From: Clostridiales bacterium UBA929
Lineage (GTDB): Bacteria; Bacillota; Clostridia; Oscillospirales; UBA929
NCBI GenBank assembly: GCA_002293625.1
Contig: DBDP01000054.1
Span: 1-29,379, forward strand
Direction of reading: 5' to 3'
DNA: 29,379 nucleotides
Made by a program: the position numbers and the translations under genes. This document shows, piece after piece, positions 20,973 to 29,269 of this stretch (positions are counted from its first letter, which is position 1; each line of letters begins with the position of its first letter). The notes below the pieces were generated by a model that saw only the letters and a list, made by a program, of their open reading frames with translations, had not been told where the DNA came from and did not search any database.

Positions 20973-21437
20973 TTAATATTCGTTGAACTCATGCTGTATG
21001 TCGCAGCCCTCGAACGTGAACCCGGCTGTCGCGTCAATGAAGTTGGCGTCAACGTCGAAACCCGCAATGTCAGCGCTGTTGAGGTTACACCGCTCCAGCT
21101 TGACCTCCTGCCTCCCAATTTTGGAAGACGGGTCTTCGTTAATGATGATCATATCAAAGTAAATATCAATGCCGGTTCTGAAATACTCCGCCATCAGCTT
21201 TGCCCACTCGGACGTGATGTTGTAGTACGTCACGCTGCCCGTGCCTGTCGCGCCGGTGGCTTTGTGCTGCGTCTGCATATGGCCGATTGCGTTGAACTCC
21301 ACCTTTTTCTTTGTTATGGTGGCTTTGAGGTTCCGAATCTCGAACAACTCCCGCACGCGCCCATTGATCGTCGCGATCGCCTTGCCGGATTTACCGCTGA
21401 TGGCGTCCTGCGCCAATAGGTATTTGCCCTTATTCAC
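20973..21437 (-). CDS. phage tail tube protein, XkdM-like
   Basis: The 154-residue protein starts at a GTG behind GAGGAGG and reads MNKGKYLLAQDAISGKSGKA, then TINGRVRELFEIRNLKATITKKKVEF. NVIGHMQTQHK-like FNAIGHMQTQHKATGATGTGSVTYYNIT follows, and the ending is FTFEGCDIQHEF. This is the DUF2001/XkdM tube family of contractile tails. It follows the sheath gene and precedes the chaperone, the usual order. Confidence 0.93.
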   Translation of the reverse strand: MNKGKYLLAQDAISGKSGKAIATINGRVRELFEIRNLKATITKKKVEFNAIGHMQTQHKATGATGTGSVTYYNITSEWAKLMAEYFRTGIDIYFDMIIINEDPSSKIGRQEVKLERCNLNSADIAGFDVDANFIDATAGFTFEGCDIQHEFNEY

Positions 21438-21450
21438 TTCCCGCGCCTCC

Positions 21451-22788
21451 TCATGTCAAAAGGTTAACGGTCATATACAGGAACTCCATGCTGTCAAGCG
21501 GCTTTACCGCCACTTCGCACACAACGGCGTCGCCGTCGGTTCCCTGCCTCACCATCACGTCATCGGCACCGCCGAAGTCCCGGAACACGCCTCTGGCCTG
21601 CCGCGCGTTGATTAGGCTCACGATATTTGCCCGCAGCATTCCGCGCCCGTCCTCGTCGTTGTTCACCGTTCCCATGTGCGTGGTTTCCCACAGCGACTTA
21701 ACGGCAGTGCCCATCTCATCAAGCGCCCGGACGACACGATTCTTCCGAAACTCGCGGCCTTTCTCCGGGATGAACGTGTGCAACGAGTTAATGTCCTGCT
21801 CCACCTTTATGGCTCCGTCCATATTGGAGGAAAAGATAAACCAGCCCCTGCGCAACCCTTCCGCAATTTCCGAGTGTGTCAGACCATCGACCAAGCCCGT
21901 CGCGCCGCGTATAACGCGCCCCGTGTTGGATTCGTTGATCGGGCATCCGGCGTTCAGTCCCGCGACAAGGATTGTCGCTTCCTCTTTTGTGAAGGACGCG
22001 CCCTCAATAGTAACGCTGTTTTTCACATTGATCGTGCTTTCGTGGTCGGCTGCGGCGTAGTCCGAAACTACCGCTTGGATATACCGGCCTTCCTCGTCCC
22101 TCTGCTTCTCCGCAAAAACCGCCATCTTTTCTTTTATGCCGGTATTGTCGGAAGGGACGGCGAAAGTGTGTATGCGCGCGTCTTTCAAGAGCTTTTCATA
22201 CCCCTGATATGCCGTCTCCTCGGTCACTGTACCGTTTGTGCCTCCGGTAAGCGGCGCTTCTGCGATCACGATCAGCGGTGCGCCCTCTGCTCCGGAAAAC
22301 TTTACGAAACGGTTGTCATCCAGCTCCCCGAGCTTGGACACCTTTTGCGTGTCACGCAGCGCTCCCCGGACGTATGTACTCACGATGAAGAGCGTATCCT
22401 CTTTCTCCACCACCATCACGATGCTGTTACCTAGCTCTCCGGCGTAACGAGCCGTAACGGTCAAGTCGCCGATAACGGTCTTGGCGGCTGTGCCGCCTTT
22501 GTCCATGCGGTATATCCGCGCGAGGTAAGCATAGGATAGCGCGGCGTTGATTACTTTCGCCCCGGCGTCAAAGGCATTCAAGCCGATTGCCGCGACGCTC
22601 GCGACATCGTCCAGCATATCCTCGCTGTAAACGTCGATCAGCGCCCCCTCCGCTCCCCATGACAACGCCATCGGAAACGAGACGATTCCCCGGTCGCCGA
22701 CAATGTCCAGCGGACGCGGGACGCTTTTGAAGTTGATATACGCGCCGGGACGGATTTTGTTTTGTGCAGTGAATGTGCCTCCGGGCAT
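21451..22788 (-). CDS. phage tail sheath protein, XkdK-like
   Basis: The ATG 22788 (MPGGTFTAQNKIRPGAYINF) follows GGGAGGG and gives 445 residues. The opening G-YINF--VPRP, the central TGGTNGTVTEETAYQGYEKLL, the ATILVAGLNAGCPINESNT segment and the C-terminal VNNDEDGRGMLRANIVSLINARQARGVFRDF are typical of XkdK-type sheaths. It contracts to drive the tube through the cell envelope. Its presence makes the prophage a myovirus-type element. Confidence 0.95.
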   Translation of the reverse strand: MPGGTFTAQNKIRPGAYINFKSVPRPLDIVGDRGIVSFPMALSWGAEGALIDVYSEDMLDDVASVAAIGLNAFDAGAKVINAALSYAYLARIYRMDKGGTAAKTVIGDLTVTARYAGELGNSIVMVVEKEDTLFIVSTYVRGALRDTQKVSKLGELDDNRFVKFSGAEGAPLIVIAEAPLTGGTNGTVTEETAYQGYEKLLKDARIHTFAVPSDNTGIKEKMAVFAEKQRDEEGRYIQAVVSDYAAADHESTINVKNSVTIEGASFTKEEATILVAGLNAGCPINESNTGRVIRGATGLVDGLTHSEIAEGLRRGWFIFSSNMDGAIKVEQDINSLHTFIPEKGREFRKNRVVRALDEMGTAVKSLWETTHMGTVNNDEDGRGMLRANIVSLINARQARGVFRDFGGADDVMVRQGTDGDAVVCEVAVKPLDSMEFLYMTVNLLT

Positions 22789-22790
22789 AT

Positions 22791-23237
22791 TCAGCCCTCC
22801 CTTTTTAGGTTTGATTTCAAGGTCATTTGCTGCTGTTTGATTGCTTCGGCTTCTGCGTGGGTCACTTGCAGCAGTATGTTGCAGAAAAAATGTAAGACAC
22901 CGTCTGCTTTTTCGTAGCGCGCGCCGGTAACTCTGACCGGTACACCGCCGATTGAAACGGTCTGAACCTCGCACAGTAGGCGCAAACCCACATCGTCAAG
23001 CGTGGTTTGTAAATCGGGCGGCGGCGTTTCCGCCGCCCTGTACCGCACGGTCATTAAGTATTGGAGATGGTAGCGCCCCCGGCGGTCTTCCGTCGAGGAA
23101 AGCGTCAGCTGTGAGACAAAGAAGTGCGGATACTTCGTGTTCGTTGAATATTCTTTGTACCAGCTTACGCCGGGAAATATTCTCATGAGTTCCGCGCCCA
23201 GCGCGGATTTTACGCTCTCGCCCAGTATCTCGATCAT
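22791..23237 (-). CDS. phage tail terminator-type protein (DUF6838/XkdJ position)
   Basis: I take ATG 23237, which overlaps the previous stop as ATGA. The product has 148 residues: MIEILGESVKSALGAELMRI, then PGVSWYKEYSTNTKYPHFFVSQL and YLMTVRYRAAETPPPDLQTTLDDVGLRL. In clostridial myophages the gene directly before the sheath is a tail terminator of this kind. It caps the growing tail and joins it to the head. Confidence 0.75.
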   Translation of the reverse strand: MIEILGESVKSALGAELMRIFPGVSWYKEYSTNTKYPHFFVSQLTLSSTEDRRGRYHLQYLMTVRYRAAETPPPDLQTTLDDVGLRLLCEVQTVSIGGVPVRVTGARYEKADGVLHFFCNILLQVTHAEAEAIKQQQMTLKSNLKREG

Positions 23238-23686
23238 AACATTCCGTGCTTTCTCATGAATTCGGTAAAACGGAGGTCGAACGCTTGCTGTATTACGCTT
23301 TCGACTTCGGTCAGCGCGATTGTCAGCATAAAATGTCCGTCCATCCAAAAGCCCCCGACATGCTGGTAGCCGTATTCTAAGAACGACGCATAATCCATAT
23401 CGTTCAGAATCTCGACAACGATTTCTTTCCCGTTGCCGCGCACCTCGCCCAGCAGCTCCGTCGGATCAAGCGGTTTTATGCTCCCGCTGTCATCGGCAAC
23501 AAACACGCCGCCGATCTGCCAAGCTGCACGCAGCGCCCCTGTATCTACCGGGGTTCGGTCGACCGCTTTTCCAACGGTTCGCAAGACCATTTCCAGCAAA
23601 AACTCTTTCAGGAATCCGTCCAGCTCGCGGCGCATCGCTTGAAATCGTTTATAATACGCGTCAAATTCGGAGAAATCAATGCCCAC
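23234..23686 (-). CDS. HK97 gp10-like head-tail joining protein
   Basis: The GTG at 23686 (MGIDFSEFDAYYKRF) is the first start after the preceding gene's stop. The 150-residue product shows the gp10 pattern: helical N-terminus LDGFLKEFLLEMVLRTVGKAV, the key DRTPVDTGALRAAWQIG, then DYASFLEYGYQHVGGFWMDGHFML. PVDTG-LR-SW and YA--VEYG are the family hallmarks. It acts in head completion or tail joining. Confidence 0.88.
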   Translation of the reverse strand: MGIDFSEFDAYYKRFQAMRRELDGFLKEFLLEMVLRTVGKAVDRTPVDTGALRAAWQIGGVFVADDSGSIKPLDPTELLGEVRGNGKEIVVEILNDMDYASFLEYGYQHVGGFWMDGHFMLTIALTEVESVIQQAFDLRFTEFMRKHGML

Positions 23687-23688
23687 AG

Positions 23689-24078
23689 TTACCCCCGCTT
23701 TACCGTTAGCTGTACGCTCTGCCGCGCTTGGTCTGCCGCGTGGAAGCCGGCATAGCCGGAATACGTCTCTAAAATGTTGCCGTCGGCATCGCATTTGTGC
23801 GCGTGTATGGTATCAGCGTTGCGCAGGTCGATGCCTAGCGGGCAGTGTACGGTGATGCTTTGCGCGACGGTCGCGGTGTCGGCAACTCCGGAATCGGCGG
23901 CGTCGGGCGCGTGAAACGAGATATGGCAGGGAACGTCACTATATAGCGGCGCTTCTGTTGTCTCCCCGGTCGAACCGTCGGGGTTCTCTGTTTCTACCCG
24001 GCGGCATATGTCCATTTTGTCTGTATCCATCACGCGGGAAAGCGCGTCCCCAATACGCCCGAAATTATATCCCGCCAC
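23689..24078 (-). CDS. phage head closure-type protein (gp16/YqbH position)
   Basis: The 129-residue frame starts at GTG 24078, four bases after the connector stop. It reads MAGYNFGRIGDALSRVMDTD, then KMDICRRVETENPDGSTGET and DVPCHISFHAPDAADSG, with an ending FHAADQARQSVQLTVKRG. The beta-rich shape and position between connector and gp10 match SPP1 gp16/YqbH stopper proteins. The family assignment is by position and style. Confidence 0.7.
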   Translation of the reverse strand: MAGYNFGRIGDALSRVMDTDKMDICRRVETENPDGSTGETTEAPLYSDVPCHISFHAPDAADSGVADTATVAQSITVHCPLGIDLRNADTIHAHKCDADGNILETYSGYAGFHAADQARQSVQLTVKRG

Positions 24079-24082
24079 TGTA

Positions 24083-24457
24083 TCAACCCCCGTGCGGCAG
24101 TTTATACAGCCGCTTGAATCGGTTCAGCTCGGTCATTTTGGAAATCTTCTCGTCGGCGGCTCGCGTCATGCTTGCGATACGCGCCGACATACTGAGTGTT
24201 ACCGTGCGACCGCCCTCGCTCACGGAGGAAACCACCGCGCTGTCGGGGTCGTCCAGCGCCTCGCCGATCCGGCTTTCGGTATACAGCTCGGCGGTCATCC
24301 TCGCGGCAGTCAGCCGCAGCTCCGGCGGCAGAACGTTGAGGTTGCAATAGTTCAGGATTCTCTGCTCCGTCTCTTTTATAACGAGCTTCAGGATTTCATC
24401 TTTGCTCTCGTCCGAAATCCCCAGCAGCGTCTTGACGGTTTTCAGTGTCGCGGCCAT
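24083..24457 (-). CDS. phage head-tail connector protein (gp15/YqbG-like)
   Basis: The 124-residue, mostly helical protein starts MAATLKTVKTLLGISDESKD, then EILKLVIKETEQRILNYCNL, LPPELRLTAARMTAELY. This is the Phage_connect_1/gp6-gp15 fold that binds under the portal. It begins four bases before the end-overlap of the preceding small gene and follows the capsid gene, as in SPP1 and skin. Confidence 0.88.
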   Translation of the reverse strand: MAATLKTVKTLLGISDESKDEILKLVIKETEQRILNYCNLNVLPPELRLTAARMTAELYTESRIGEALDDPDSAVVSSVSEGGRTVTLSMSARIASMTRAADEKISKMTELNRFKRLYKLPHGG

Positions 24458-24460
24458 ACG

Positions 24461-24607
24461 TCAACCCTTGTCGGCGGGCGCGGCGGGCTTCTTGGATTTA
24501 GCGGGAGATTTCGGCGCGGCAGGCTTCTTGTCGACGTCGTCCGCCTTGCGGGCATTTTCTTTTGCGGCTTCCCGCGCTCGGCGCTGCGAAAAAAACGTCA
24601 TACTCAT
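24461..24607 (-). CDS. 48-residue basic Lys/Ala/Pro-rich phage protein
   Basis: ATG 24605-24607 opens a short frame MSMTFFSQRRAREAAKENAR, continuing KADDVDKKPAAPKSPAKS and ending KKPAAPADKG, with the stop three bases before the connector ATG. It lies in the fixed slot between capsid and connector, where many Firmicutes phages encode a tiny lysine-rich protein. The second half is low-complexity Lys-Pro-Ala and probably unstructured. Function is unknown. Confidence 0.7.
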   Translation of the reverse strand: MSMTFFSQRRAREAAKENARKADDVDKKPAAPKSPAKSKKPAAPADKG

Positions 24608-24618
24608 ATCGGCACCCC

Positions 24619-25605
24619 TTAGTCTGTCAGTTTGTGCGTCAGCTTCACGATGCCGATCTTCTTCACGTCAGCGACGCGGTTCCAGTTTGCGCCGTTCGCC
24701 AAGTCCTCGTTGCGGGGGAACGGCGGTGCGGTTCCGGCGGCGACCTTTGCGTTGAAATCCGTCCCCGTCCACATCACGCCCATCGGGTGCAGCACGAACG
24801 CGCGGCGGTTGAAAAGGTAATCCGTGGACATTGCGGTGTCGCGGTCAACCTCGGTGGGGGTCAGCGACGCCGGAGTGCCGTCGCCGCGCGCGATAACACC
24901 GCCGGCAAAGAGGTACGACGTATACACGCCGGTCGTTGTATCAACGGGCATTCCGTCGTCCACAATCACGCGGTAGGTGAGATACGTCGGGATGACTACC
25001 TCGCCGCGTGCGTTCGGTATAAATACGATCAACTGCTGCTTTTGCAACTCCGTGTATGTAGCGGAGTGCATCGCAATCGCGGTCAGTTGATCCGCCGCGT
25101 CGCCCAGCTTCTGCTTCGCGTCCAGCACGACGCCGGGCTTGATACCCACCGCGCTGGAATCCGCGATCAAGCCGGACATGCTCGCGGAAGCGAAGATACC
25201 CTTCAGCGTCGCCATCAGAATTCGCTGCTCGTCGCGTGTCCACCATCTCGCCACCAGCTGTACGATCGCCGCCATCGGGTCAGAACCGGCGAGCGCTCCG
25301 GCTAGTTCATGCGCCGCCCACGCTTTGGCGCGGATTTGCAACACGGCGGTGTCTTTCTTGCTTGTGATCTTATCGGCGAGGATCGGGTTATCCTCGTCCA
25401 TTACCTGCGATTCGCCCGATAGGTCGTTCCAAGACGGCATCTCGATGGTTTTACCGCCGCCGGTAACAAGTTCGTTCAAAAGCGGGTTCGCGGTGACGAT
25501 CCCGCTCTCCACCAGCCGCGAAAGCTCCGCCGTGCGGTCAATGGCGTACTGTGTGAACAATTCGGGTACAATAACGTCCTGTAGCTTGGTTATTTGGTTT
25601 GGCAT
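24619..25605 (-). CDS. major capsid protein (Gp13-like, HK97 fold expected)
   Basis: This 328-residue protein begins MPNQITKLQDVIVPELFTQY, AIDRTAELSRLVESGIVTAN, then GGGKTIEMPSWNDLSGESQV and ITSKKDTAVLQIRAKAWAAHEL. This is the conserved N-terminal half of the major capsid family common in clostridial phages. RWWTRDEQRILMATLKGIFAS is another family block. The ATG follows AGGAGG. Length is normal and no damage is visible. It forms the icosahedral shell around the scaffold encoded upstream. Confidence 0.93.
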   Translation of the reverse strand: MPNQITKLQDVIVPELFTQYAIDRTAELSRLVESGIVTANPLLNELVTGGGKTIEMPSWNDLSGESQVMDEDNPILADKITSKKDTAVLQIRAKAWAAHELAGALAGSDPMAAIVQLVARWWTRDEQRILMATLKGIFASASMSGLIADSSAVGIKPGVVLDAKQKLGDAADQLTAIAMHSATYTELQKQQLIVFIPNARGEVVIPTYLTYRVIVDDGMPVDTTTGVYTSYLFAGGVIARGDGTPASLTPTEVDRDTAMSTDYLFNRRAFVLHPMGVMWTGTDFNAKVAAGTAPPFPRNEDLANGANWNRVADVKKIGIVKLTHKLTD

Positions 25606-25616
25606 GTGTCATCCTC

Positions 25617-26294
25617 CTAAATTTTAAGTGGGCTTCCGGCTTCTTTAGCCAGTTTCCGTGCCTTTTCGGGGTCGTTCTTAATCAGAAGCCCCTGCGCGGT
25701 CATGTTGAAGTGTTCGCCCGGAATAAAGGGGTTCGGGTCGGGTTTTTCGCGGTTCGGGTCGGGTTGCAACAGCGGCGTACCCGCCGGCATGTTCGCTCCG
25801 CCGCCGGTCATGGAAAGCACTTGCTCGATCGCCTGCTCAACGGTCGTGTCGGCGTCTTTCAGCCCACGCGCCATCCGCACCAGCTTGTTCACGTCGTCCG
25901 CCGTTTTTCCGCTGATGTGTGTCAGCGCGGCGATGACGTACTGCGCGTCCTCCAGCTGTGCCGTGAGCGTTCCGTTGGTTTCCCGCAACGCGGAAACGTC
26001 CGCCGCCGTCTTTTCGGCTTCAGTGAGGGATTCCTCGTAGGCTTTCTTGAAATCCCCCAGCTTGTTCTCGTCCCCCGGTTGCAAACCAAGCGCTTTCAGC
26101 AGAGTTTTTGTCGCCTCGCGCTCCGCCGCGCCGCGAATCCGCGCGGCTTCGTTGTCGTAGTCCTGTTGGGTGCTGAACGCACGATAGAGTTGCGCCCCGG
26201 CTTCGGGTATGGTATCTGCCTGCCCTCCGGCAGTTTGGTTGCCCGCAGCGGCGGTAATGGGTGCCTGTCCATCTTTGACAGTGGGGTTTGACAT
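25617..26294 (-). CDS. phage scaffolding protein (GP20/DUF4355-like)
   Basis: The 225-residue protein has a low-complexity N-terminus (VKDGQAPITAAAGNQTAGGQ) and a charged coiled coil around residues 50-130 (AARIRGAAEREATKTLLKAL, KKAYEESLTEAEKTAADVSA). The C-terminus is basic (KNDPEKARKLAKEAGSP), a typical capsid-binding end. It lies directly before the capsid gene. These are features of GP20-type scaffolds that direct prohead assembly and are then removed. The start is ATG behind GGAGGG. Confidence 0.88.
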   Translation of the reverse strand: MSNPTVKDGQAPITAAAGNQTAGGQADTIPEAGAQLYRAFSTQQDYDNEAARIRGAAEREATKTLLKALGLQPGDENKLGDFKKAYEESLTEAEKTAADVSALRETNGTLTAQLEDAQYVIAALTHISGKTADDVNKLVRMARGLKDADTTVEQAIEQVLSMTGGGANMPAGTPLLQPDPNREKPDPNPFIPGEHFNMTAQGLLIKNDPEKARKLAKEAGSPLKI

Positions 26295-26330
26295 GGTTTG
26301 TCCCTCCAGTTTTGAAATGATCTGCGCAAC

Positions 26331-26361
26331 AAAAAAGCAAAGTATCTGTTTGATACTCCGC
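26331..26361 (-). terminator. intrinsic terminator between MuF-distal gene and scaffold
   Basis: On the minus strand a ten-base stem (26352-26361 with 26337-26346, containing two G:U pairs), loop AAACA and TTTTTTG follow. It lies between the 94-residue gene and the scaffold gene, inside the late operon. No promoter was found after it, so it may be a partial terminator or be overridden by antitermination. Confidence 0.8.
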
Positions 26362-26414
26362 TTTCAAACGCCGTATTATTAAGAGCTAAAGTGCCCAATC
26401 TAACCGTAACGGCT

Positions 26415-26699
26415 CTATCCCAGCACCGCCGTAGTCGGTGTCTTCACCGCATTCCCCGGCATTCCCGACACACTCAATACCGCCTGCCCGCGCCCGCCGC
26501 CGAAGCATGTCGCCGAAAACGGCATCACGCGCGAAAACTCCAAAATGGATCCGTTAGCAAACTCTAATCTCCTTTTGCCCTCAAACCATTTTTGAATCTC
26601 AGCTTCGCCCATACCGTCCCATTCAGAGGCATGACAACCAACGATAAAGCCGAGGTTGTCGTCTTTTTTGATTTCCAAAATCTCTATCCTCTTGCTCAT
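26415..26699 (-). CDS. 94-residue protein downstream of the MuF toxin-like gene; candidate immunity protein
   Basis: It starts ten bases after the MuF gene stop: MSKRIEILEIKKDDNLGFIV, then GCHASEWDGMGEAEIQKWFEG and KRRLEFANGSILEFSRVMPF. The N-terminal 65 residues look like a compact alpha/beta domain; the last 30 (GGGRGQAVLSVSGMPGNAVK) are low-complexity and could come from a lost frame. I do not recognise a family. Its position directly after a MuF protein with an extra C-terminal domain, and before a terminator, suggests an immunity protein for that domain. This is inference only. Confidence 0.6.
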   Translation of the reverse strand: MSKRIEILEIKKDDNLGFIVGCHASEWDGMGEAEIQKWFEGKRRLEFANGSILEFSRVMPFSATCFGGGRGQAVLSVSGMPGNAVKTPTTAVLG

Positions 26700-26709
26700 C
26701 GCTCGCGTC

Positions 26710-28356
26710 CTACCTTTCTGTTATATGTATCATATCCTTTATATCGCGTATATGGAACCCTGCCGGTAACCGTTCTATGGCGTCGCGTAACAATCGCCAC
26801 CGTTCGGTATCTGTAAGATCGGGCGCGAAACGGGCGGCGCGGACGCTGGCCTGTATCTCCTCCGTCGTGTGATCCGGCAGGATATAATCCTTCGGCTGTG
26901 TCCAACCTTTCAACGCCGCGTCCCGGTGACCGACAATTTCGTGCGCGACTGTCGCTTTCATCGAAAGTCCACTATTCGCCGTTGTCGGGTTTGCCGAAGG
27001 GATCACGTCGGTACCGATTATCATTTCATCAAACGCTTTAGAATATGCCGTGTGCATCCAGTCCATATGAATAATCTTGGCAGAATCCATTCCCAAGACC
27101 TTCGCGTAATCCTTAACCGCCGAAACCTGTTCAACCGTGAGAGGGTTCTCGTTACGCAATCCCCCTGTATCAACTCGCAATGGCTTCCCCTCCGTATTCA
27201 GTATACCGCGTTTGGGAGAATCCGTCAACACTTTCCCCGCCTTTTTTACCGCTTTCTCCGTCAACACGTACCGCCCTTGCTCCTCCGTCAGGCTCTCCCG
27301 CCACTGTTCATACGTCCAGTCGGCGGGGACATAGTACGTCTTGCCGGTGGCGGGGTCGCGCGCGGCGCGTTTCGCGGCACCAAACAGCTTGTCCACCTCA
27401 TCCGGCGGAAAGTACGGCTTTGTCGTTGACCGGCAATTCGGGTGCAGCGGCGGGAAGTTTACGCCGGTTGCCGCTTCGGAATAGGGGAAATGCTTCAAGT
27501 CCATCTCTTGGCAGGGCTTGGATGTTTTTTTGTCCAGCGTCGCGATAAACTGATACTCCTTCACAACGCCCGTCTGCTTGCACGCTTCCGCCGCCGCTTG
27601 GTTCGCGATATGGTTAAATTCTGTTCGCGCCAGCCGCACGCAATTCCGCGCGGTGGTGCGGTCATAAGAATCCGCAACGTCGCCCGCCATTTCTCGCGCG
27701 ATCACGCGCGGATTCCTGCCCAGCGCGACGCCGCGCAGGAAGGTCGTGTTTAAGCTTTTTAGCAGCACGTCCTTTTGCGCCCACACCCTGCCGGAAAAAT
27801 TGTCGCCCAGCCACCGCTCCGTAATTGCCCGGTCGATCGTGTCTTGGCTAAGCGCGGTAAAGTCGGCGAACAGACCCGTGCCGTGCTGGAAATCGTATAC
27901 CGTGCGGTAATACGCGTCCGTGTAGGCTTTACGAAGACCCTCGGACAGTTCCCGATGTACCCGTCTGTAAAGCTCCTCGATGTTCTTTTGAATTTGGAGC
28001 TTCAGCTCCTCAAAGCGCGTCATACGGGAACGGAACGATAGTGCGCGTAAGTACCGCTCATACCCCGGAGAGTACCCGCCGACACGCCGCACCTCGGCGT
28101 AGTAGTGGCGGATTTCCTTTGCCGCGTTACTAAACTCACCGCGCGGGAGCAGTTTGTTCAGCTCCGCCATCGTGAAGCCCTCTGCTTCGTACTTCGCCGT
28201 CTGCGCGAGGATTTCCTTCTCAACGGCGCGTTCCGCGTCTCTGAAAACAGATTGAAGCCGTTGCAGTTTCTTCAGGGCGGTATATTCGGCGGCTTCCAAA
28301 ACGGCGGCGGCACGGCGCTCCCAATAGGCGGCGTTGCTTAATGTCTCAATCCCCAT
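26710..28356 (-). CDS. MuF-type head morphogenesis protein with C-terminal HEIVGH domain
   Basis: ATG 28356 overlaps the portal stop and gives 548 residues (MGIETLSNAAYWERRA). The helical N-terminus is followed by the MuF core: ARTEFNHIANQAAAEACKQTG, ATLDKKTSKPCQEMDLKHFP and NFPPLHPNCRSTTKPYF (D-K-T---C, PP-HP-CR). SPP1 gp7 is the model: a minor head protein bound to the portal and injected. About 220 extra residues follow. They contain AHEIVGHRDAAL with the motif HEIVGH at 472-477, which is HExxxH rather than HExxH, within a context (GLSMKATVAHEIVGH) that resembles metallopeptidase-like toxin domains. MuF proteins with variable toxin C-termini are known from temperate phages. The C-terminal activity is unproven. 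Confidence 0.85.
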   Translation of the reverse strand: MGIETLSNAAYWERRAAAVLEAAEYTALKKLQRLQSVFRDAERAVEKEILAQTAKYEAEGFTMAELNKLLPRGEFSNAAKEIRHYYAEVRRVGGYSPGYERYLRALSFRSRMTRFEELKLQIQKNIEELYRRVHRELSEGLRKAYTDAYYRTVYDFQHGTGLFADFTALSQDTIDRAITERWLGDNFSGRVWAQKDVLLKSLNTTFLRGVALGRNPRVIAREMAGDVADSYDRTTARNCVRLARTEFNHIANQAAAEACKQTGVVKEYQFIATLDKKTSKPCQEMDLKHFPYSEAATGVNFPPLHPNCRSTTKPYFPPDEVDKLFGAAKRAARDPATGKTYYVPADWTYEQWRESLTEEQGRYVLTEKAVKKAGKVLTDSPKRGILNTEGKPLRVDTGGLRNENPLTVEQVSAVKDYAKVLGMDSAKIIHMDWMHTAYSKAFDEMIIGTDVIPSANPTTANSGLSMKATVAHEIVGHRDAALKGWTQPKDYILPDHTTEEIQASVRAARFAPDLTDTERWRLLRDAIERLPAGFHIRDIKDMIHITER

Positions 28357-29269
28357 CAGTGTCTTCGTCCACCGCCTCCGGCGGCTTCGCCGCATTCAAC
28401 GCGTCGAGAAACGCGGCAGTTTCGCTCTCTTTGTCCCGACGCTCTGTATCTTTCGCGGCCTCCGCGTCGCGCCGTGCCTGTTCCTCTGTATGGGACTTCA
28501 CGGCGGGGTTATACTCGTCCAGCGTCTCCTGCGACACCAACGCCTGCAGCGTCGCGGTGTTCGAAATCAACTCGCCCTCGTTGATCATCATATCGCGGTC
28601 GAGCTTCACGGTGACGCGGTAATCGCGCCATTCTTTCGCGCTACCTACACCCCGGAACTCCAGCCAAAGGTCGAAGAAATACTTCAAACTCTCAACGAAC
28701 GTCGCAAACTCGGTTTCAAGGTTGTTCGTGTAAATATCCAAGTCTTGATACATCGACCGCAGCGCCACGCCGGAAGGGTTTGACCCAAACTTCACGTCTT
28801 GTGTGTCCACGCCCGCGCCGAACTCCCGAATGTCCTTGCGGAGGTGTTCCAGCTTTACCTGCACGGCGTTGATGTCCGGGTGAACCTGCAAGTATTCAGC
28901 GCCGCCGTTTTCGTCTATCGTCGCGATACGCGAATTTTTCAATAAATTTCGCGTCCCTATCAGCCCGTCGACATCGGGGGACACGTTACGCAACACGATG
29001 ATCGGGTCGGCGTCGTCCAGCAGACCGTCAGTGCTTTTGCTTTGCAGCTGATCATACGCGTCTATCTGCCCGCGAATCAAGTTCAGCAGGGGCAGCTCGT
29101 CGTCGCTCCCTTTCAGCGCGATAAACGGCACCCGCCCCCATGAAACGCCCTCCGGCTCTCCACTTGCGCCCTTGCGCGACATATGCGCGTTCAGCATCAG
29201 TTCCCCATAGCACGACAAGTCTCTCGTCTCTCGATACGCCGCGCAGCGCGTGGGACAATAGGTGGATGA
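28346..29269 (-). CDS. phage portal protein (SPP1 gp6-like), N-terminal part missing
   Basis: The open frame runs from just after an in-frame TAA (29270-29272) to 28346. It includes ETRDLSCYGELMLNAHMS, the conserved D-S-YG-A helix of SPP1-type portals, then WGRVPFIALKGSDDELPLLN, LRNVSPDVDGLIGTRNLLKN, the LKYFFDLW and YRVTVKLDRDMMINEGELISNT blocks, and an acidic tail. Family members have about 130 more residues before the YG helix. The sequence upstream is in another frame, so a frameshift near 29230-29270 is likely, or the gene is truly broken. Portals form the dodecamer at the packaging vertex. The remaining 5' end is beyond the window. Confidence 0.85.
   Translation of the reverse strand, partial: SSTYCPTRCAAYRETRDLSCYGELMLNAHMSRKGASGEPEGVSWGRVPFIALKGSDDELPLLNLIRGQIDAYDQLQSKSTDGLLDDADPIIVLRNVSPDVDGLIGTRNLLKNSRIATIDENGGAEYLQVHPDINAVQVKLEHLRKDIREFGAGVDTQDVKFGSNPSGVALRSMYQDLDIYTNNLETEFATFVESLKYFFDLWLEFRGVGSAKEWRDYRVTVKLDRDMMINEGELISNTATLQALVSQETLDEYNPAVKSHTEEQARRDAEAAKDTERRDKESETAAFLDALNAAKPPEAVDEDTDGD

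Noticed and set aside
26381..26410. Possible third copy of the 29-bp repeat (GGGCACTTTAGC on the minus strand)
   Set aside because: Only the first seven bases (GGCACTT) agree; the rest does not align, so it was not counted.
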